Below are positions 21,060 to 28,528 of a stretch of 52,315 nucleotides of DNA, in pieces. The DNA comes from a virus. The position numbers were made by a program, and so were the translations under genes. Position 1 is the stretch's first letter, and each line of letters opens with the position of its first letter. The stretch is taken from the IMG/VR virus record IMGVR_UViG_3300023435_000020, positions 1-52,315 of that record; one strand, 5' to 3'. Below the pieces are notes generated by a model that ran no database searches, had not been told where the DNA came from, and saw only the letters and a list, made by a program, of their open reading frames with translations.

Positions 21060-21812
21060 ATGAGCGCACAAACGAAGAGGATTAAGAAGATGGAGAAGAC
21101 GGTCAAGGATCACGCCAGGCTACACGAACTGGACAACATCGTGTTTGCGACAATGCAGGAGGAAATCGAGGTTCTGGCGCGGCACATCGGAGGGCTTGCG
21201 GATACGGCCGGCGAGGTTGCTGCCGGACTGAACAAGCGGCTGGTGGACGTCGAAGAGGACGAGAAGATCGGGAAGCAGTGCATCAATCTTCTCGTAGATG
21301 CCATGGAAACGGAACTTGCCTGCAAGGCGTGCCAGGCTCCTCCCGACCCCCCGCGTGATGTGCTGTCGGTATGCAAGTGGAAAGAGACGGCGTGCCCGGA
21401 GTGGCACGATAGCACCGGTTGGGTGCCGAAGAACCTGCGCAAAGGAGATCTCATCGGCCAACATGGAAACTCCTCGGCTTGGCGTGTCATAGCGGCCACC
21501 CGCAAGAGGATATCCTTCCAAGGTGGGCGGAGTGGGGATAGCGACTCGCTGTATACCAACGAACGGAATGAAATGGCGAGCCTCGACCTCTACCTTATCG
21601 CACGCGCGGAACTGCACAGTATCGTGCACATCGGAACGCAACTCAGGGATAGGCATAGCCCTACTGTCACCTGGCATGTTATCGAGATCAACGGCCGCAA
21701 GAATGAGGAGTGCATCGAGGTAAACAACGGGCTGATTACAAAGACTATTCGGCCCGAGGACTACCACCACTGGGAGAGCGTTGGGGACAGAAAGATAAGG
21801 AGCAAGGTATGA
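21060..21812 (+). CDS. hypothetical protein with N-terminal coiled coil
   Basis: 250 residues from ATG 21060, chosen for AGGAGGG 6 bases upstream over an ATG at 21027 that lacks a ribosome site. Residues 4-95 are strongly helical and heptad-like (TKRIKKMEKTVKDHARLHEL, then VLARHIGGLADTAGEVAAGL). A cysteine pair (CKAC) and another (CKWKETAC) follow. The C-terminal half looks like a small beta-barrel (NLRKGDLIGQHGNSSAWRVI). Function not recognised. First gene of the block and coupled to the next by ATGA. Confidence 0.6.
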   Translation: MSAQTKRIKKMEKTVKDHARLHELDNIVFATMQEEIEVLARHIGGLADTAGEVAAGLNKRLVDVEEDEKIGKQCINLLVDAMETELACKACQAPPDPPRDVLSVCKWKETACPEWHDSTGWVPKNLRKGDLIGQHGNSSAWRVIAATRKRISFQGGRSGDSDSLYTNERNEMASLDLYLIARAELHSIVHIGTQLRDRHSPTVTWHVIEINGRKNEECIEVNNGLITKTIRPEDYHHWESVGDRKIRSKV

Positions 21813-22366
21813 ACACGACGTATGAAGTTGGTTCGTTGATCGTCGAGCAGATAATGGGCACGCGGCCTGTGGCGTGCGAGGGATTGGATGATTTGGCGCA
21901 GGAATGCGGGCTGCCAGAGCAGGCTGTAATCACCACTGCTGGCAAGCGGGTACAGAAGGCGATTGATGCGGGCTATCGCAAGCTGGCGGATATCTACTAC
22001 CTCGATAGGTTCATGTTGACCCAGAGCGACCTAGACGATTTCGTTGCGGGGAAGCTCGCGTTGGAAATGGTCGGGCAGGTCGAGATCTCTAGCGAGTGGC
22101 GTTTCCTGTGGTTCCGCGGCAAGGGGACACGAAAGGAAGCACGCCACTATCTATGTGTCATAGCCACCCGCTACAACCGCAAGCCCATGCCTGCCCACGT
22201 TCTGCTCAGTTACAAACAGGCAAACCAGAGCGGGTTGTTTGACATGATCACGGTCTGGGGGCGGAATGCCGAAACCGACCCGTATGTAGTCGGCATCATA
22301 AAGAGGTGCAAGACGTGGCACTACTTCCTGATCGACCAATGGGATGAGGACGAGGAACTTCAGTAG
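21809..22366 (+). CDS. hypothetical protein
   Basis: 185 residues from ATG 21809 (AAGGAG upstream, overlap with the previous stop). The N-terminal part contains a possible helix-turn-helix around residues 25-60 (GLDDLAQECGLPEQAVITTA), the rest is mixed alpha/beta with many aromatic residues (EWRFLWFRGKGTRKEARHYL) and an acidic C-terminus. No family recognised. Confidence 0.55.
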   Translation: MNTTYEVGSLIVEQIMGTRPVACEGLDDLAQECGLPEQAVITTAGKRVQKAIDAGYRKLADIYYLDRFMLTQSDLDDFVAGKLALEMVGQVEISSEWRFLWFRGKGTRKEARHYLCVIATRYNRKPMPAHVLLSYKQANQSGLFDMITVWGRNAETDPYVVGIIKRCKTWHYFLIDQWDEDEELQ

Positions 22367-22394
22367 ATCCGGTGAGGAGAGGGGTGATATCGAG

Positions 22395-22664
22395 ATGATC
22401 GAGATGGGCGTAAAGGCACGGGATGTGGTGTCGAAGTACACAGGGATAGTGATGGGCCGGACGGAGTATGTGTTCGGGTGCTCCCGTGTTCTGATCCACG
22501 CTGAGGAGACGCGGGACGGGAAGCCGGTAGACGGCTACTGGTTCGATGAGCCGCAGGTAGAGGTCATTGGGCCGAGCGTGCTCGCGTCGCAGACTGCTGT
22601 TCCGCCGGCGCCGCGTGGCGGTCCGGCACCGGACCCGGCGCGACGGGCAGATCCGGCGAGGTAG
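22395..22664 (+). CDS. conserved small phage protein (KYTGIV... YVFGC family)
   Basis: 89 residues from ATG 22395, with GGTGAT six bases upstream; ATG 22344 is an alternative but sits inside the previous gene without a ribosome site. The segment VKARDVVSKYTGIVMGRTEY followed by FGCSRVLIHAEE, GKPVDGYWFDEPQVEVI matches a small beta-barrel-like family frequently seen in phages near virion or accessory genes. The tail is Pro/Arg-rich. Precise function unknown. Confidence 0.65.
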   Translation: MIEMGVKARDVVSKYTGIVMGRTEYVFGCSRVLIHAEETRDGKPVDGYWFDEPQVEVIGPSVLASQTAVPPAPRGGPAPDPARRADPAR

Positions 22665-22708
22665 GTCTTTCGATTTGTCGGGCTTGCGTTGTCTACTGCA
22701 ACAAGCCG

Positions 22709-22909
22709 ATGCTCCTTGGCGCAGGCCCGGCATTCAGTTTCCCGATCCGGCGGGATGTGTCTCGCGGGCGCACGTTAAACTGCCCGCTGTCGGGGGCGAC
22801 CGGATATTGCCCTTGGTGGGATCTTCGGGTTCCACAAGCCGGGGGCTGGCATCTCCCCGCAAGGGTTGAGTGTAAGTCCGGTTTCCCCGCCAAAGGTTGG
22901 AGGAAGTAA
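22709..22909 (+). CDS. doubtful small cysteine-containing frame
   Basis: The gap 22665-22912 has an open frame whose best start is ATG 22709 (66 residues, no ribosome site). The translation has LNCPLSGATGYCPWWDL and VECKSGFPAKGW, with more cysteines encoded just upstream of the ATG (CRACVVYC), as if the real start were lost or used a rare codon. A GCGGGC/GCCCGC hairpin at 22764-22787 overlaps it. Could be a decayed zinc-ribbon gene or non-coding DNA. Confidence 0.25.
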   Translation: MLLGAGPAFSFPIRRDVSRGRTLNCPLSGATGYCPWWDLRVPQAGGWHLPARVECKSGFPAKGWRK

Positions 22910-22912
22910 CGG

Positions 22913-23293
22913 ATGGTCGAGGTTAAGTTTTTCGAGGTTCGGGACAAAGGGACGTTTATCCCTGTGGTGTGTCTCTACGGCAACATGGTAGAGACAGAGG
23001 AACCGGAGCGGTGGCTACTGGCGCGCGCCGGATGGGGCGAGGATCAGACGTTCTGCTACCTGGCTCCGCTTACCGGCCGGAACGAGATACACTACGATCC
23101 CTACAAGTGGCAGGGGTCGCGGACGTTTGCCGTGGCGCATGAGCACATCCGGGAGAACTGGGGTGAACTGGAGAATGGATCGGTGATCGACGTGGAGTTC
23201 ATTCTGGGGCTCACGGATGCCCCGAAAGAAAGCGAGCGGCACACAGATCCGTTGTCATTCATGATAACAACCAGTAGTGAAACGGAGGAGTGA
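22913..23293 (+). CDS. conserved phage protein of unknown function
   Basis: 126 residues from ATG 22913 with GGAGG upstream. The pattern KFFEVRDKGTFIPVVCLYG, then WLLARAGWG, and RTFAVAHEHIRENWGELENG with VIDVEFILGLTDAPKESE is one I recall from a widespread uncharacterised phage family. It is probably a compact alpha/beta protein. The C-terminus is acidic and polar. TGATG links it to the next gene. Confidence 0.65.
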   Translation: MVEVKFFEVRDKGTFIPVVCLYGNMVETEEPERWLLARAGWGEDQTFCYLAPLTGRNEIHYDPYKWQGSRTFAVAHEHIRENWGELENGSVIDVEFILGLTDAPKESERHTDPLSFMITTSSETEE

Positions 23294-23667
23294 TGATTAC
23301 TTGGCTGAAGGAATGGTGGGACATCAATGTAGTTGCGCCGCGAGTTGCCCCATTGGCCTATCGGTTGGTCTGTTGCCTTGCCAAACGCGTCCCTCAGCAT
23401 GGGAGGCAGGAGTTGAGATGCGGAGACGATCTGCGCGTTCAGGTTGATGGGAAGTGGTCGTTGAACGAGGTAACGCGCGTTACCTGGGCAGGGCACATCG
23501 TTCTGGAGCAAAAAACAGGTGGGTTGGGCGGGAACTCCATAGTCCGGTTCCACTCAGGAGAATGGATCGGCCAACTGATGCGTTACAAGAAAACCGTCCA
23601 GAAGAATGAACGCACGTTGCGTGCGCCGTGCCTGGCCAAGGGACGGTCGAAAGACGCCTACCAATGA
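23293..23667 (+). CDS. hypothetical protein
   Basis: 124 residues from ATG 23293, overlapping the previous stop, with GGAGG five bases upstream. The N-terminus (TWLKEWWDINVVAPRVAPLA) is amphipathic and may associate with membrane; the middle is a probable beta-rich domain (WAGHIVLEQKTGGLG) and the C-terminus is basic. No function recognised. Confidence 0.55.
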   Translation: MITWLKEWWDINVVAPRVAPLAYRLVCCLAKRVPQHGRQELRCGDDLRVQVDGKWSLNEVTRVTWAGHIVLEQKTGGLGGNSIVRFHSGEWIGQLMRYKKTVQKNERTLRAPCLAKGRSKDAYQ

Positions 23668-23777
23668 GGTTTGTGCCCCTGCGGTGCTGCGATATGAAGC
23701 GCGCCCGGAGGTCTGAGTCGGACGCCGGGGGGATACGGAGCGGGAGTTCTGTGCGACTCGACGGTAAACCGCTCTAA
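23664..23777 (+). CDS. possible 37-residue basic peptide
   Basis: ATG 23664 overlaps the previous stop as ATGA and the frame ends in TAA at 23775-23777. The product (MRFVPLRCCDMKRARRSE and a Gly/Ser-rich tail) is basic with a Cys-Cys pair. Translational coupling is the only support, and the gap 23778-23824 beyond it is short and contains a run of seven T without a convincing stem. Confidence 0.3.
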   Translation: MRFVPLRCCDMKRARRSESDAGGIRSGSSVRLDGKPL

Positions 23778-23824
23778 GCCGGGGAGGGGCCGGCCAGGGG
23801 CAGCTGTTTTTTTGGAGACTGACG

Positions 23825-24010
23825 ATGAGCAAAGATGATCCTTATCACGACATAAAGGTCTATCACAAGGCGGCGCAGGTGAACGCAAAGGGCGAGGCGT
23901 CGGCGCTGTGCTTCAAGCGTCCTAGACCAATCAATTTGCGCGTTGCATGTTGGACCAACCGATGGGAGGCAGTAACGTGCCCGAAGTGCTTGAGACTGAA
24001 ACCTGAATAG
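23825..24010 (+). CDS. small zinc-binding phage protein
   Basis: 61 residues; GGAGA lies upstream of ATG 23825. The layout His in YHDIKVYHKAAQ, Cys in SALCF, Cys in RVACW and a final TCPKC is a single zinc site frequently seen in very short phage proteins of the same length. It lies just before the structured intergenic element at 24016-24115. Role unknown. Confidence 0.6.
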   Translation: MSKDDPYHDIKVYHKAAQVNAKGEASALCFKRPRPINLRVACWTNRWEAVTCPKCLRLKPE

Positions 24011-24015
24011 TAGAT

Positions 24016-24115
24016 GTGGGCGGCGCCCGAGTGAAGGCCCGGCGCCAAGTGCATGCGGTGGCGATACATCACCCGCGGGAACCGTTCCGGGCGTAGTAGG
24101 TTCTCCGCCGCCCAC
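24016..24115 (+). ncRNA. candidate structured RNA closed by a 10-bp stem
   Basis: GTGGGCGGCG (24016-24025) and CGCCGCCCAC (24106-24115) are perfect complements. Inside, CGCCCG (24024-24029) can pair with CGGGCG (24088-24093), GGTG with CACC, and CGGGAAC with GTTCCGG except for one mismatch, making a multi-branched fold of about 100 bases. It lies in a 133-base gap free of genes. Confidence 0.45.
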
Positions 24116-24143
24116 TGGGGTTTGTTGGAGACGGGAGGTTGCG

Positions 24144-24719
24144 ATGACGGTGATTGAGGCGGCAAAGAGATCAGTAGGGCAGGCACGGTCTTTGCGGTTT
24201 TTCCGCGAGGTCGAACTCGGGGAACGCAGTCCGCGCGGGTTTGGACTTGCGTATCGGAAGATCGACAGCCTGAGTGTGATCTGTTGCCCGGTGCCGTTCA
24301 ACTGGATCGTGTGGCTTATCCGGGAGGCGTATTGGCACTTGTGGCGGGGTCCGCGCGGCGGGTTCGCGAGCGAACTTCGCAAACTGGCCACTAAGAAGGC
24401 GGACACTGCATACCGCGAGGGGTATCGTAACGCGATGAAAGAGATGGGCTTGCGAGATCTGACACCTGAGATAGTCGATGTCTGGGATGCGGATACCCGG
24501 ACGAAAGAAGGGCGGGCACACAAGTCAAAACAAGTCACCGCAATAACCGCCAGTCACCCGAACGTGATGAGGTTTGCGCACGAGATGTTGCTGACGAGAC
24601 ACAAGAACGGGTTCGTGCATATCAGGCATGCCGAGGCCGCTGTTGCGGCGGTGATCTATGAACTCGAACGGGCAAACGAGAAGCCGCCATTTGAGATACA
24701 GGAGGAGAATCAGGGATGA
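24144..24719 (+). CDS. probable membrane-associated protein
   Basis: 191 residues with GGGAGG about 6 bases before ATG 24144. Around residues 38-62 (YRKIDSLSVICCPVPFNWIV and WLIREAYWHLWRG) there is a hydrophobic, Trp-rich stretch typical of a small phage family with one reentrant or transmembrane helix. The C-terminal two thirds are soluble and helical with scattered His. ATGA overlap couples it to the clamp gene. No function can be assigned. Confidence 0.55.
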   Translation: MTVIEAAKRSVGQARSLRFFREVELGERSPRGFGLAYRKIDSLSVICCPVPFNWIVWLIREAYWHLWRGPRGGFASELRKLATKKADTAYREGYRNAMKEMGLRDLTPEIVDVWDADTRTKEGRAHKSKQVTAITASHPNVMRFAHEMLLTRHKNGFVHIRHAEAAVAAVIYELERANEKPPFEIQEENQG

Positions 24720-25849
24720 GCGTAACACTGAATGCGAGGACTTTGCACCGTTGCCTGAAGCGCGTAAACGTGCTGTTTCCAAGGATGTCCAGTCTGCCGG
24801 TTCTGGACCACGTGCTCTTGAGCACGGAAGGCGACTGCGATTTTGTTATGCGACGCACCGATCTGTCCGCGCAGGTCATGGGGCGGATACCGTGCAATGA
24901 GGTCAGCGGAACACTTGATCCGGTTTGCGTGCCCGCCGATATGCTCCGGCGGGTTATAGCGGGGCATAAGGGAGACGTCGAGATCGGCGCGGACGTGGAC
25001 AATGGCGTGGAACTGAAGATCGGGAGCATGCGGCATGTGTTGTATGGGCGCCCCGTTGATGAGTTTCCGAAATACGTGGATGCCGGGGATATGTCCGTTC
25101 GCTACAAGCACCTGATCCGCACCTTGAGGCCCGTTCTTGTGTCTATGTGCCCGCCCTGTGACAGCCGGGTGCTACTGAACGCAGTGCTGTTCGATTTCAA
25201 CAACGTGCAAGTACTATCGACCGACACACACCGACTGCACATGAACAGTCTCCACCCGAGAGAACAGCCTTCGGAGGCGTGGGGCGGGCGGCACGTCGTG
25301 CCGGGAGATGTGTGCCAGAATCTCGGGAGTGTGCTTGGTGTCAAGGATAACGATCCGGTCTGCATCACCATCGGCGAAAAGAAGCAGTTGGTGTCGTTCA
25401 GCGCGCCGAACTGGGAGGTCCTTACGCGATTGATCGAAGGCACATATCCAAATCCGGGCAAGGTGATCGAGGGCGTGATGCAGACGCCCGGACACTGGAT
25501 TGTCGATCCCTGCGAACTCACAGGTGCCTTGATGGGTCTGTCTGTGATCGCCCGCGGCAACAGCGATGGTGTCGAGTTTGTCGCAAAGGGCCAAAAGCTG
25601 ATACTGACTACGCGCTCACCAGTGTTCGGCGAAAGCGAGTGCGAGGTCGATCTGCTGGAAGCCGGCGGCATCGGCGAGGGCATGCGCACCAAGTTCAGCT
25701 ATAGGTATTTGCGGGATGCCATGCAACCGCTTCTGGGCAGCAAGCAGATCCGGATCTCGCTGAAAGGGAAGCAGGACCAGGCGTTTGTGACCGCGCCCGA
25801 GAACCGGGACTACATGGCGGTCGTGATGCCGATGCAGATAGCGGAGTGA
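24716..25849 (+). CDS. second DNA sliding clamp (DnaN-like)
   Basis: 377 residues, the normal length for a beta clamp. Clamp landmarks: LNARTLHRCLKRVN at the start, LPVLDHVLLSTEG, MRRTDLSAQVMGRIPC, STDTHRLHMNSL and the C-terminal YMAVVMPMQIAE. It is clearly homologous to the clamp core encoded at 16077-17576 but differs through most of its length and lacks the extension. The ring should load a polymerase, yet no polymerase or clamp loader is visible in the window, so it may recruit host Pol III or a polymerase gene lies outside. Confidence 0.85.
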   Translation: MSVTLNARTLHRCLKRVNVLFPRMSSLPVLDHVLLSTEGDCDFVMRRTDLSAQVMGRIPCNEVSGTLDPVCVPADMLRRVIAGHKGDVEIGADVDNGVELKIGSMRHVLYGRPVDEFPKYVDAGDMSVRYKHLIRTLRPVLVSMCPPCDSRVLLNAVLFDFNNVQVLSTDTHRLHMNSLHPREQPSEAWGGRHVVPGDVCQNLGSVLGVKDNDPVCITIGEKKQLVSFSAPNWEVLTRLIEGTYPNPGKVIEGVMQTPGHWIVDPCELTGALMGLSVIARGNSDGVEFVAKGQKLILTTRSPVFGESECEVDLLEAGGIGEGMRTKFSYRYLRDAMQPLLGSKQIRISLKGKQDQAFVTAPENRDYMAVVMPMQIAE

Positions 25850-25853
25850 TGTA

Positions 25854-26234
25854 ATGAAGAACGAACTTACGGTTGCTAATATTGCCGAAAACATGAGTTG
25901 TGGCCCTGAATCGCCGGTCTATCCGACGCGCAAGGATGCTCTGGACGCATTGGTGTTGTCCGCCTCCTGCAAGCGGATTCCGATCCAGGATATCCCCATT
26001 GTGTCCGGGCCTCCGGCATTGAGGAATGGGGTGTTTCGGAAGCCGGAGTGGTATTGCCTGGAGATCTGGATGCAGGGGAAACGGACACACGTGGTGTCCT
26101 ATGAGATGTACAAGTATTCCAGTCTCAACCCTGCGGTCCTGTTCTATTCCATGCTCAAGCCGCTGATGGATACGCCGAGGAAGGTAGTGTTGGTGGGGCA
26201 GACACTCTACCCATGGACGGGGAGACTCATTTGA
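25854..26234 (+). CDS. hypothetical protein
   Basis: 126 residues from ATG 25854. The first 30 residues are polar; then YPTRKDALDALVLSASCK and a beta-rich segment (PEWYCLEIWMQGKRTHVVSY) suggest a small alpha/beta protein. It has two cysteines but no metal motif. The 3' end overlaps the methyltransferase start by 22 bases, implying co-expression. No family recognised. Confidence 0.5.
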   Translation: MKNELTVANIAENMSCGPESPVYPTRKDALDALVLSASCKRIPIQDIPIVSGPPALRNGVFRKPEWYCLEIWMQGKRTHVVSYEMYKYSSLNPAVLFYSMLKPLMDTPRKVVLVGQTLYPWTGRLI

Positions 26235-27310
26235 ATGGCCTTTCTCTTTGTGCCGGAATTGGCGGGCTCGAACTGGGACTTAGGCTCGCTCTCGGCGCTC
26301 GGTATCGAACTGTGTGCTACGTCGAACGGGAAGTCTCAGCCGCGTGCATGCTCGTGGCGAGGATGGCGGACGCGGCCCTGGATTCGGCTCCTGTATGGGA
26401 CGATCTCACGACATTCGATGGCCGAAGATGGAGTGGAGTCGTGGATATCATCACTGCGGGGTTTCCGTGTCAGCCATGGTCCGTTGCCGGAGAGCGGCGG
26501 GGAACCGAAGATGAGCGGTGGGTCTGGCCGGAGATTGCACGTATCATTCGCGAGGTGGAACCCGGAATCGTCTTCTTGGAAAACGTGCCCGGTCTTGCCA
26601 ATGGCGGGGTTGGACACGTTCTTGGCGACCTGGCCGAAGCGGGGTTCGATGCGGAATGGGATCTCGTTTCGGCTGCCGAATGTGGCGCGCCACACAAACG
26701 GGAACGGCTCTTCATCCTGGCCTACAGTGCGGGCGCACGAGGTCGGGGACTACCAGAAGCAGAGGGACGGAACGACACAGCGGACGTTGACGGGTGTATC
26801 CCGGATGTGGATGACTCCGAATACTCCCAACGGCGGGCGGTCAATGTCTGCGGAGGATGTGGAACGCAAGGGTGCGACATCGGTGGGCAAGCGGCAAGTG
26901 GGCCTCGAATCGCAGACTCGGTTCTGGCCGACGCCGAAGACACCGACGGGCGGACCAGAGGGCCGCGTGTCGCTCGCGACACGCGGGAGCGGCGGAGAGG
27001 ACTTGCAGGCGACGGCGAAGACTTGGGCAACGCCTCTGGGCAGGGACTCGAAGGACGGGAACGGCAATGCGCCGACGAACTCCCACCTTTCCCGCCAGGC
27101 CCCACGGACACCGATGCCTGGGGAGGAGTGCTCGAACTCGACCCGACGCTTGAACCCGCGATTTGTGATGTGGCTGATGGGGTTCCCGCCGGGGTGGACT
27201 TCTCTCGCACCGATCGACTCCGGGCCGGCGGGAACGCAGTCGTTCCAATCGTGGCGGCGAAAGCATTTGTCGCTCTTGCGGAGAGGGCGGGGATAGGTAT
27301 TGATGATTGA
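26213..27310 (+). CDS. C5-cytosine DNA methyltransferase
   Basis: 365 residues from ATG 26213; TTG 26231, six bases after GGGGAGA, is a second candidate. Motif I (SLCAGIGGLELGL), motif IV with the catalytic cysteine (GFPCQPWSVAGERRG), motif VI (VFLENVPGL), motif VIII (KRERLFILA) and motif X (GGNAVVPIVAAKAF) are all present, so the enzyme should be active. The region before motif X, normally the target recognition domain, is an acidic, Gly/Arg/Asp-rich stretch with VLADAEDT-like repeats. It probably protects phage DNA from restriction. A second long frame overlaps almost all of it. Confidence 0.95.
   Translation: MDGETHLNGLSLCAGIGGLELGLRLALGARYRTVCYVEREVSAACMLVARMADAALDSAPVWDDLTTFDGRRWSGVVDIITAGFPCQPWSVAGERRGTEDERWVWPEIARIIREVEPGIVFLENVPGLANGGVGHVLGDLAEAGFDAEWDLVSAAECGAPHKRERLFILAYSAGARGRGLPEAEGRNDTADVDGCIPDVDDSEYSQRRAVNVCGGCGTQGCDIGGQAASGPRIADSVLADAEDTDGRTRGPRVARDTRERRRGLAGDGEDLGNASGQGLEGRERQCADELPPFPPGPTDTDAWGGVLELDPTLEPAICDVADGVPAGVDFSRTDRLRAGGNAVVPIVAAKAFVALAERAGIGIDD
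26235..27296 (+). CDS. overlapping +1-frame open reading frame (WPTP-type), coding status uncertain
   Basis: 353 codons run open inside the cytosine methyltransferase gene. Codons such as GTG-GCC-GAC-GCC (VADA) in the methyltransferase frame read W-P-T-P in this frame. The product has SFARWNPESSSWKTC, TFLATWPKRGSMRNG, FWPTPKTPTGG and LNPRFVMWLMGFPPGWTSL, which resemble, from memory, a recurrent protein annotated in phage genomes, sometimes itself labelled a methyltransferase. The start lacks a clear ribosome site and GC-rich sequences often keep extra frames open, so this may be a byproduct of codon bias in the true gene. Confidence 0.35.
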   Translation: MAFLFVPELAGSNWDLGSLSALGIELCATSNGKSQPRACSWRGWRTRPWIRLLYGTISRHSMAEDGVESWISSLRGFRVSHGPLPESGGEPKMSGGSGRRLHVSFARWNPESSSWKTCPVLPMAGLDTFLATWPKRGSMRNGISFRLPNVARHTNGNGSSSWPTVRAHEVGDYQKQRDGTTQRTLTGVSRMWMTPNTPNGGRSMSAEDVERKGATSVGKRQVGLESQTRFWPTPKTPTGGPEGRVSLATRGSGGEDLQATAKTWATPLGRDSKDGNGNAPTNSHLSRQAPRTPMPGEECSNSTRRLNPRFVMWLMGFPPGWTSLAPIDSGPAGTQSFQSWRRKHLSLLRRGRG

Positions 27311-27533
27311 TTGGTTCGTGGTGGGAGTGGTTGTTGGCATTGTGCTGGTTGTGCTGGTGGGGTCGAAGTGTCGCGCGACAGGGGGCGGCTATGAGGCGAC
27401 TGGCACTGTAGACAGAGATAATCCGCCGACTGGCGGAACGGCCGCGATGGAGCCTCGGTACGGATATCAGCCGCGGGGCAACGGCACTAGCGAGGGGCAG
27501 AATCCGCCGACTGGCGGGTCGAATGTGACATAG
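27303..27533 (+). CDS. single-pass membrane protein with repeated NPPTGG tail
   Basis: 76 residues from ATG 27303, overlapping the methyltransferase stop by 8 bases. Residues 2-22 are a Val-rich transmembrane helix (WFVVGVVVGIVLVVLVG). The tail after it carries NPPTGG twice and is rich in Gly, Thr and Pro, likely unstructured. There is no lipobox. It resembles small phage membrane anchors but no role can be assigned. Confidence 0.5.
   Translation: MIDWFVVGVVVGIVLVVLVGSKCRATGGGYEATGTVDRDNPPTGGTAAMEPRYGYQPRGNGTSEGQNPPTGGSNVT
27423..27436 (+). repeat. first copy of CCGCC-GACT-GGCGG hairpin repeat
   Basis: A 17-base direct repeat AATCCGCCGACTGGCGG that is also a 5-pair hairpin with a 4-base loop; it encodes the NPPTGG peptide repeat. 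Confidence 0.6.
27504..27517 (+). repeat. second copy of CCGCC-GACT-GGCGG hairpin repeat
   Basis: Identical to the copy at 27423-27436, 81 bases downstream in the same frame; again encodes NPPTGG. Confidence 0.6.
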
Positions 27534-27543
27534 AGGTTTAGTA

Positions 27544-28521
27544 GTGATTATAGTTCAGACCCCATTGCGGATCAGTTTCGCCGGCGGCGGGACGGATTTC
27601 AAGGAGTTCTACCGAGAAACACACGGGATGGTTGTCTCGACGGCGATCGACAAGTATGTCTTCGTGGTTGTCAAGGAACGGTTTGACGACAAGATCCGGG
27701 TGAGCTACACGAAGACCGAGATTGTCGATGAGGTGGACGAGATCCAGCATGATCTCGTGCGCGAGGCTCTTCGATTGGTTGGCGTGGACAAGGGGATCGA
27801 GATTGTAACGCTGGCCGACATCTCGTCGGAGGGCTCCGGACTGGGGTCGTCGAGCGCACTCACGGTCGGGCTCCTGAACGCCCTATACGCACACAGGGGG
27901 ATAAGTGTATCGACCGAGGCGGTTGCGCGGGAAGCGTGTGAGATCGAGATAGAAATCCTCGGGAAGCCGATCGGTAAACAGGATCAGTATATCGCGGCCT
28001 ACGGCGGGTTGAGATCGTTCACGTTTATCGGAAACGGCACGGTAGAGACTGAGCCCATCAAGCTGAACCAAGCGGCACAACAGAATCTATGCGATAGCCT
28101 GATGCTGTTCTATACTGGCGTAACCCGTCAGTCGGCGTCCATACTTGGCGAACAGAGAGCGATGGTCGGCGGGAACATGTCGGCACTCAAGGCGATCCGG
28201 CAACAGGCTCGTGCGGCAGCCTGGGAGCTCGCGACCGGCAGGGTTGAGGATCTGGGTCACATCCTGGCGACGGGGTGGTTGCACAAGAAGACGCTTGCAA
28301 GCGGGATCACAAACCCGCAGATAGACGAGATGTATGATCGTGCAATGTGTGTGGGCGCCGTTGGCGGCAAGATAACAGGGGCGGGCGGTGGCGGATTCTT
28401 TCTTGTGGTCGCCCCGCCGGAGAGACGGGCGGCGGTGCGGGAGGAACTGGCGGAGCTTACGGAGTTGCCGATACGGATCGGATGCGACGGGTCGAAGATC
28501 ATATTCAACGGAAGACGATAG
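27544..28521 (+). CDS. hddA: GHMP kinase, heptose-7-phosphate kinase-like (HddA type)
   Basis: 325 residues from GTG 27544 with AGAGGT upstream. The N-terminus VQTPLRISFAGGGTDF, the ATP loop GSGLGSSSALTVGLL near residues 97-111 and the C-terminal GKITGAGGGGFFLVV are GHMP kinase motifs, and the overall sequence matches D-glycero-D-manno-heptose 7-phosphate kinases, which phosphorylate C1 on the route to GDP-heptose. The match to HddA is by recollection; a fucokinase or galactokinase-like substrate is less likely. It may feed the sugar enzymes encoded after the capsid gene. No isomerase or phosphatase of the pathway is in the window. Confidence 0.8.
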   Translation: MIIVQTPLRISFAGGGTDFKEFYRETHGMVVSTAIDKYVFVVVKERFDDKIRVSYTKTEIVDEVDEIQHDLVREALRLVGVDKGIEIVTLADISSEGSGLGSSSALTVGLLNALYAHRGISVSTEAVAREACEIEIEILGKPIGKQDQYIAAYGGLRSFTFIGNGTVETEPIKLNQAAQQNLCDSLMLFYTGVTRQSASILGEQRAMVGGNMSALKAIRQQARAAAWELATGRVEDLGHILATGWLHKKTLASGITNPQIDEMYDRAMCVGAVGGKITGAGGGGFFLVVAPPERRAAVREELAELTELPIRIGCDGSKIIFNGRR

Positions 28522-28528
28522 ATAGGTT

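Noticed and set aside
20689-21063. Gly/Cys/Arg-rich open frames on both strands in the divergent control region
   Set aside because: Composition follows the G-rich strand, there is no ribosome site, and operator-like repeats and a promoter lie inside the frames.
23803-23815. Run of seven T near 23810 as an intrinsic terminator
   Set aside because: The preceding GGCCGGCC and CAGCTG palindromes are short and not adjacent to the T-run, so no proper terminator stem forms.
24016-24115. Possible long-variable-arm tRNA
   Set aside because: The 100-base length and acceptor-like stem suggested it, but there is no 5-bp T-arm with a TTCRA loop and no consistent D-arm or anticodon arm; no CCA end follows.
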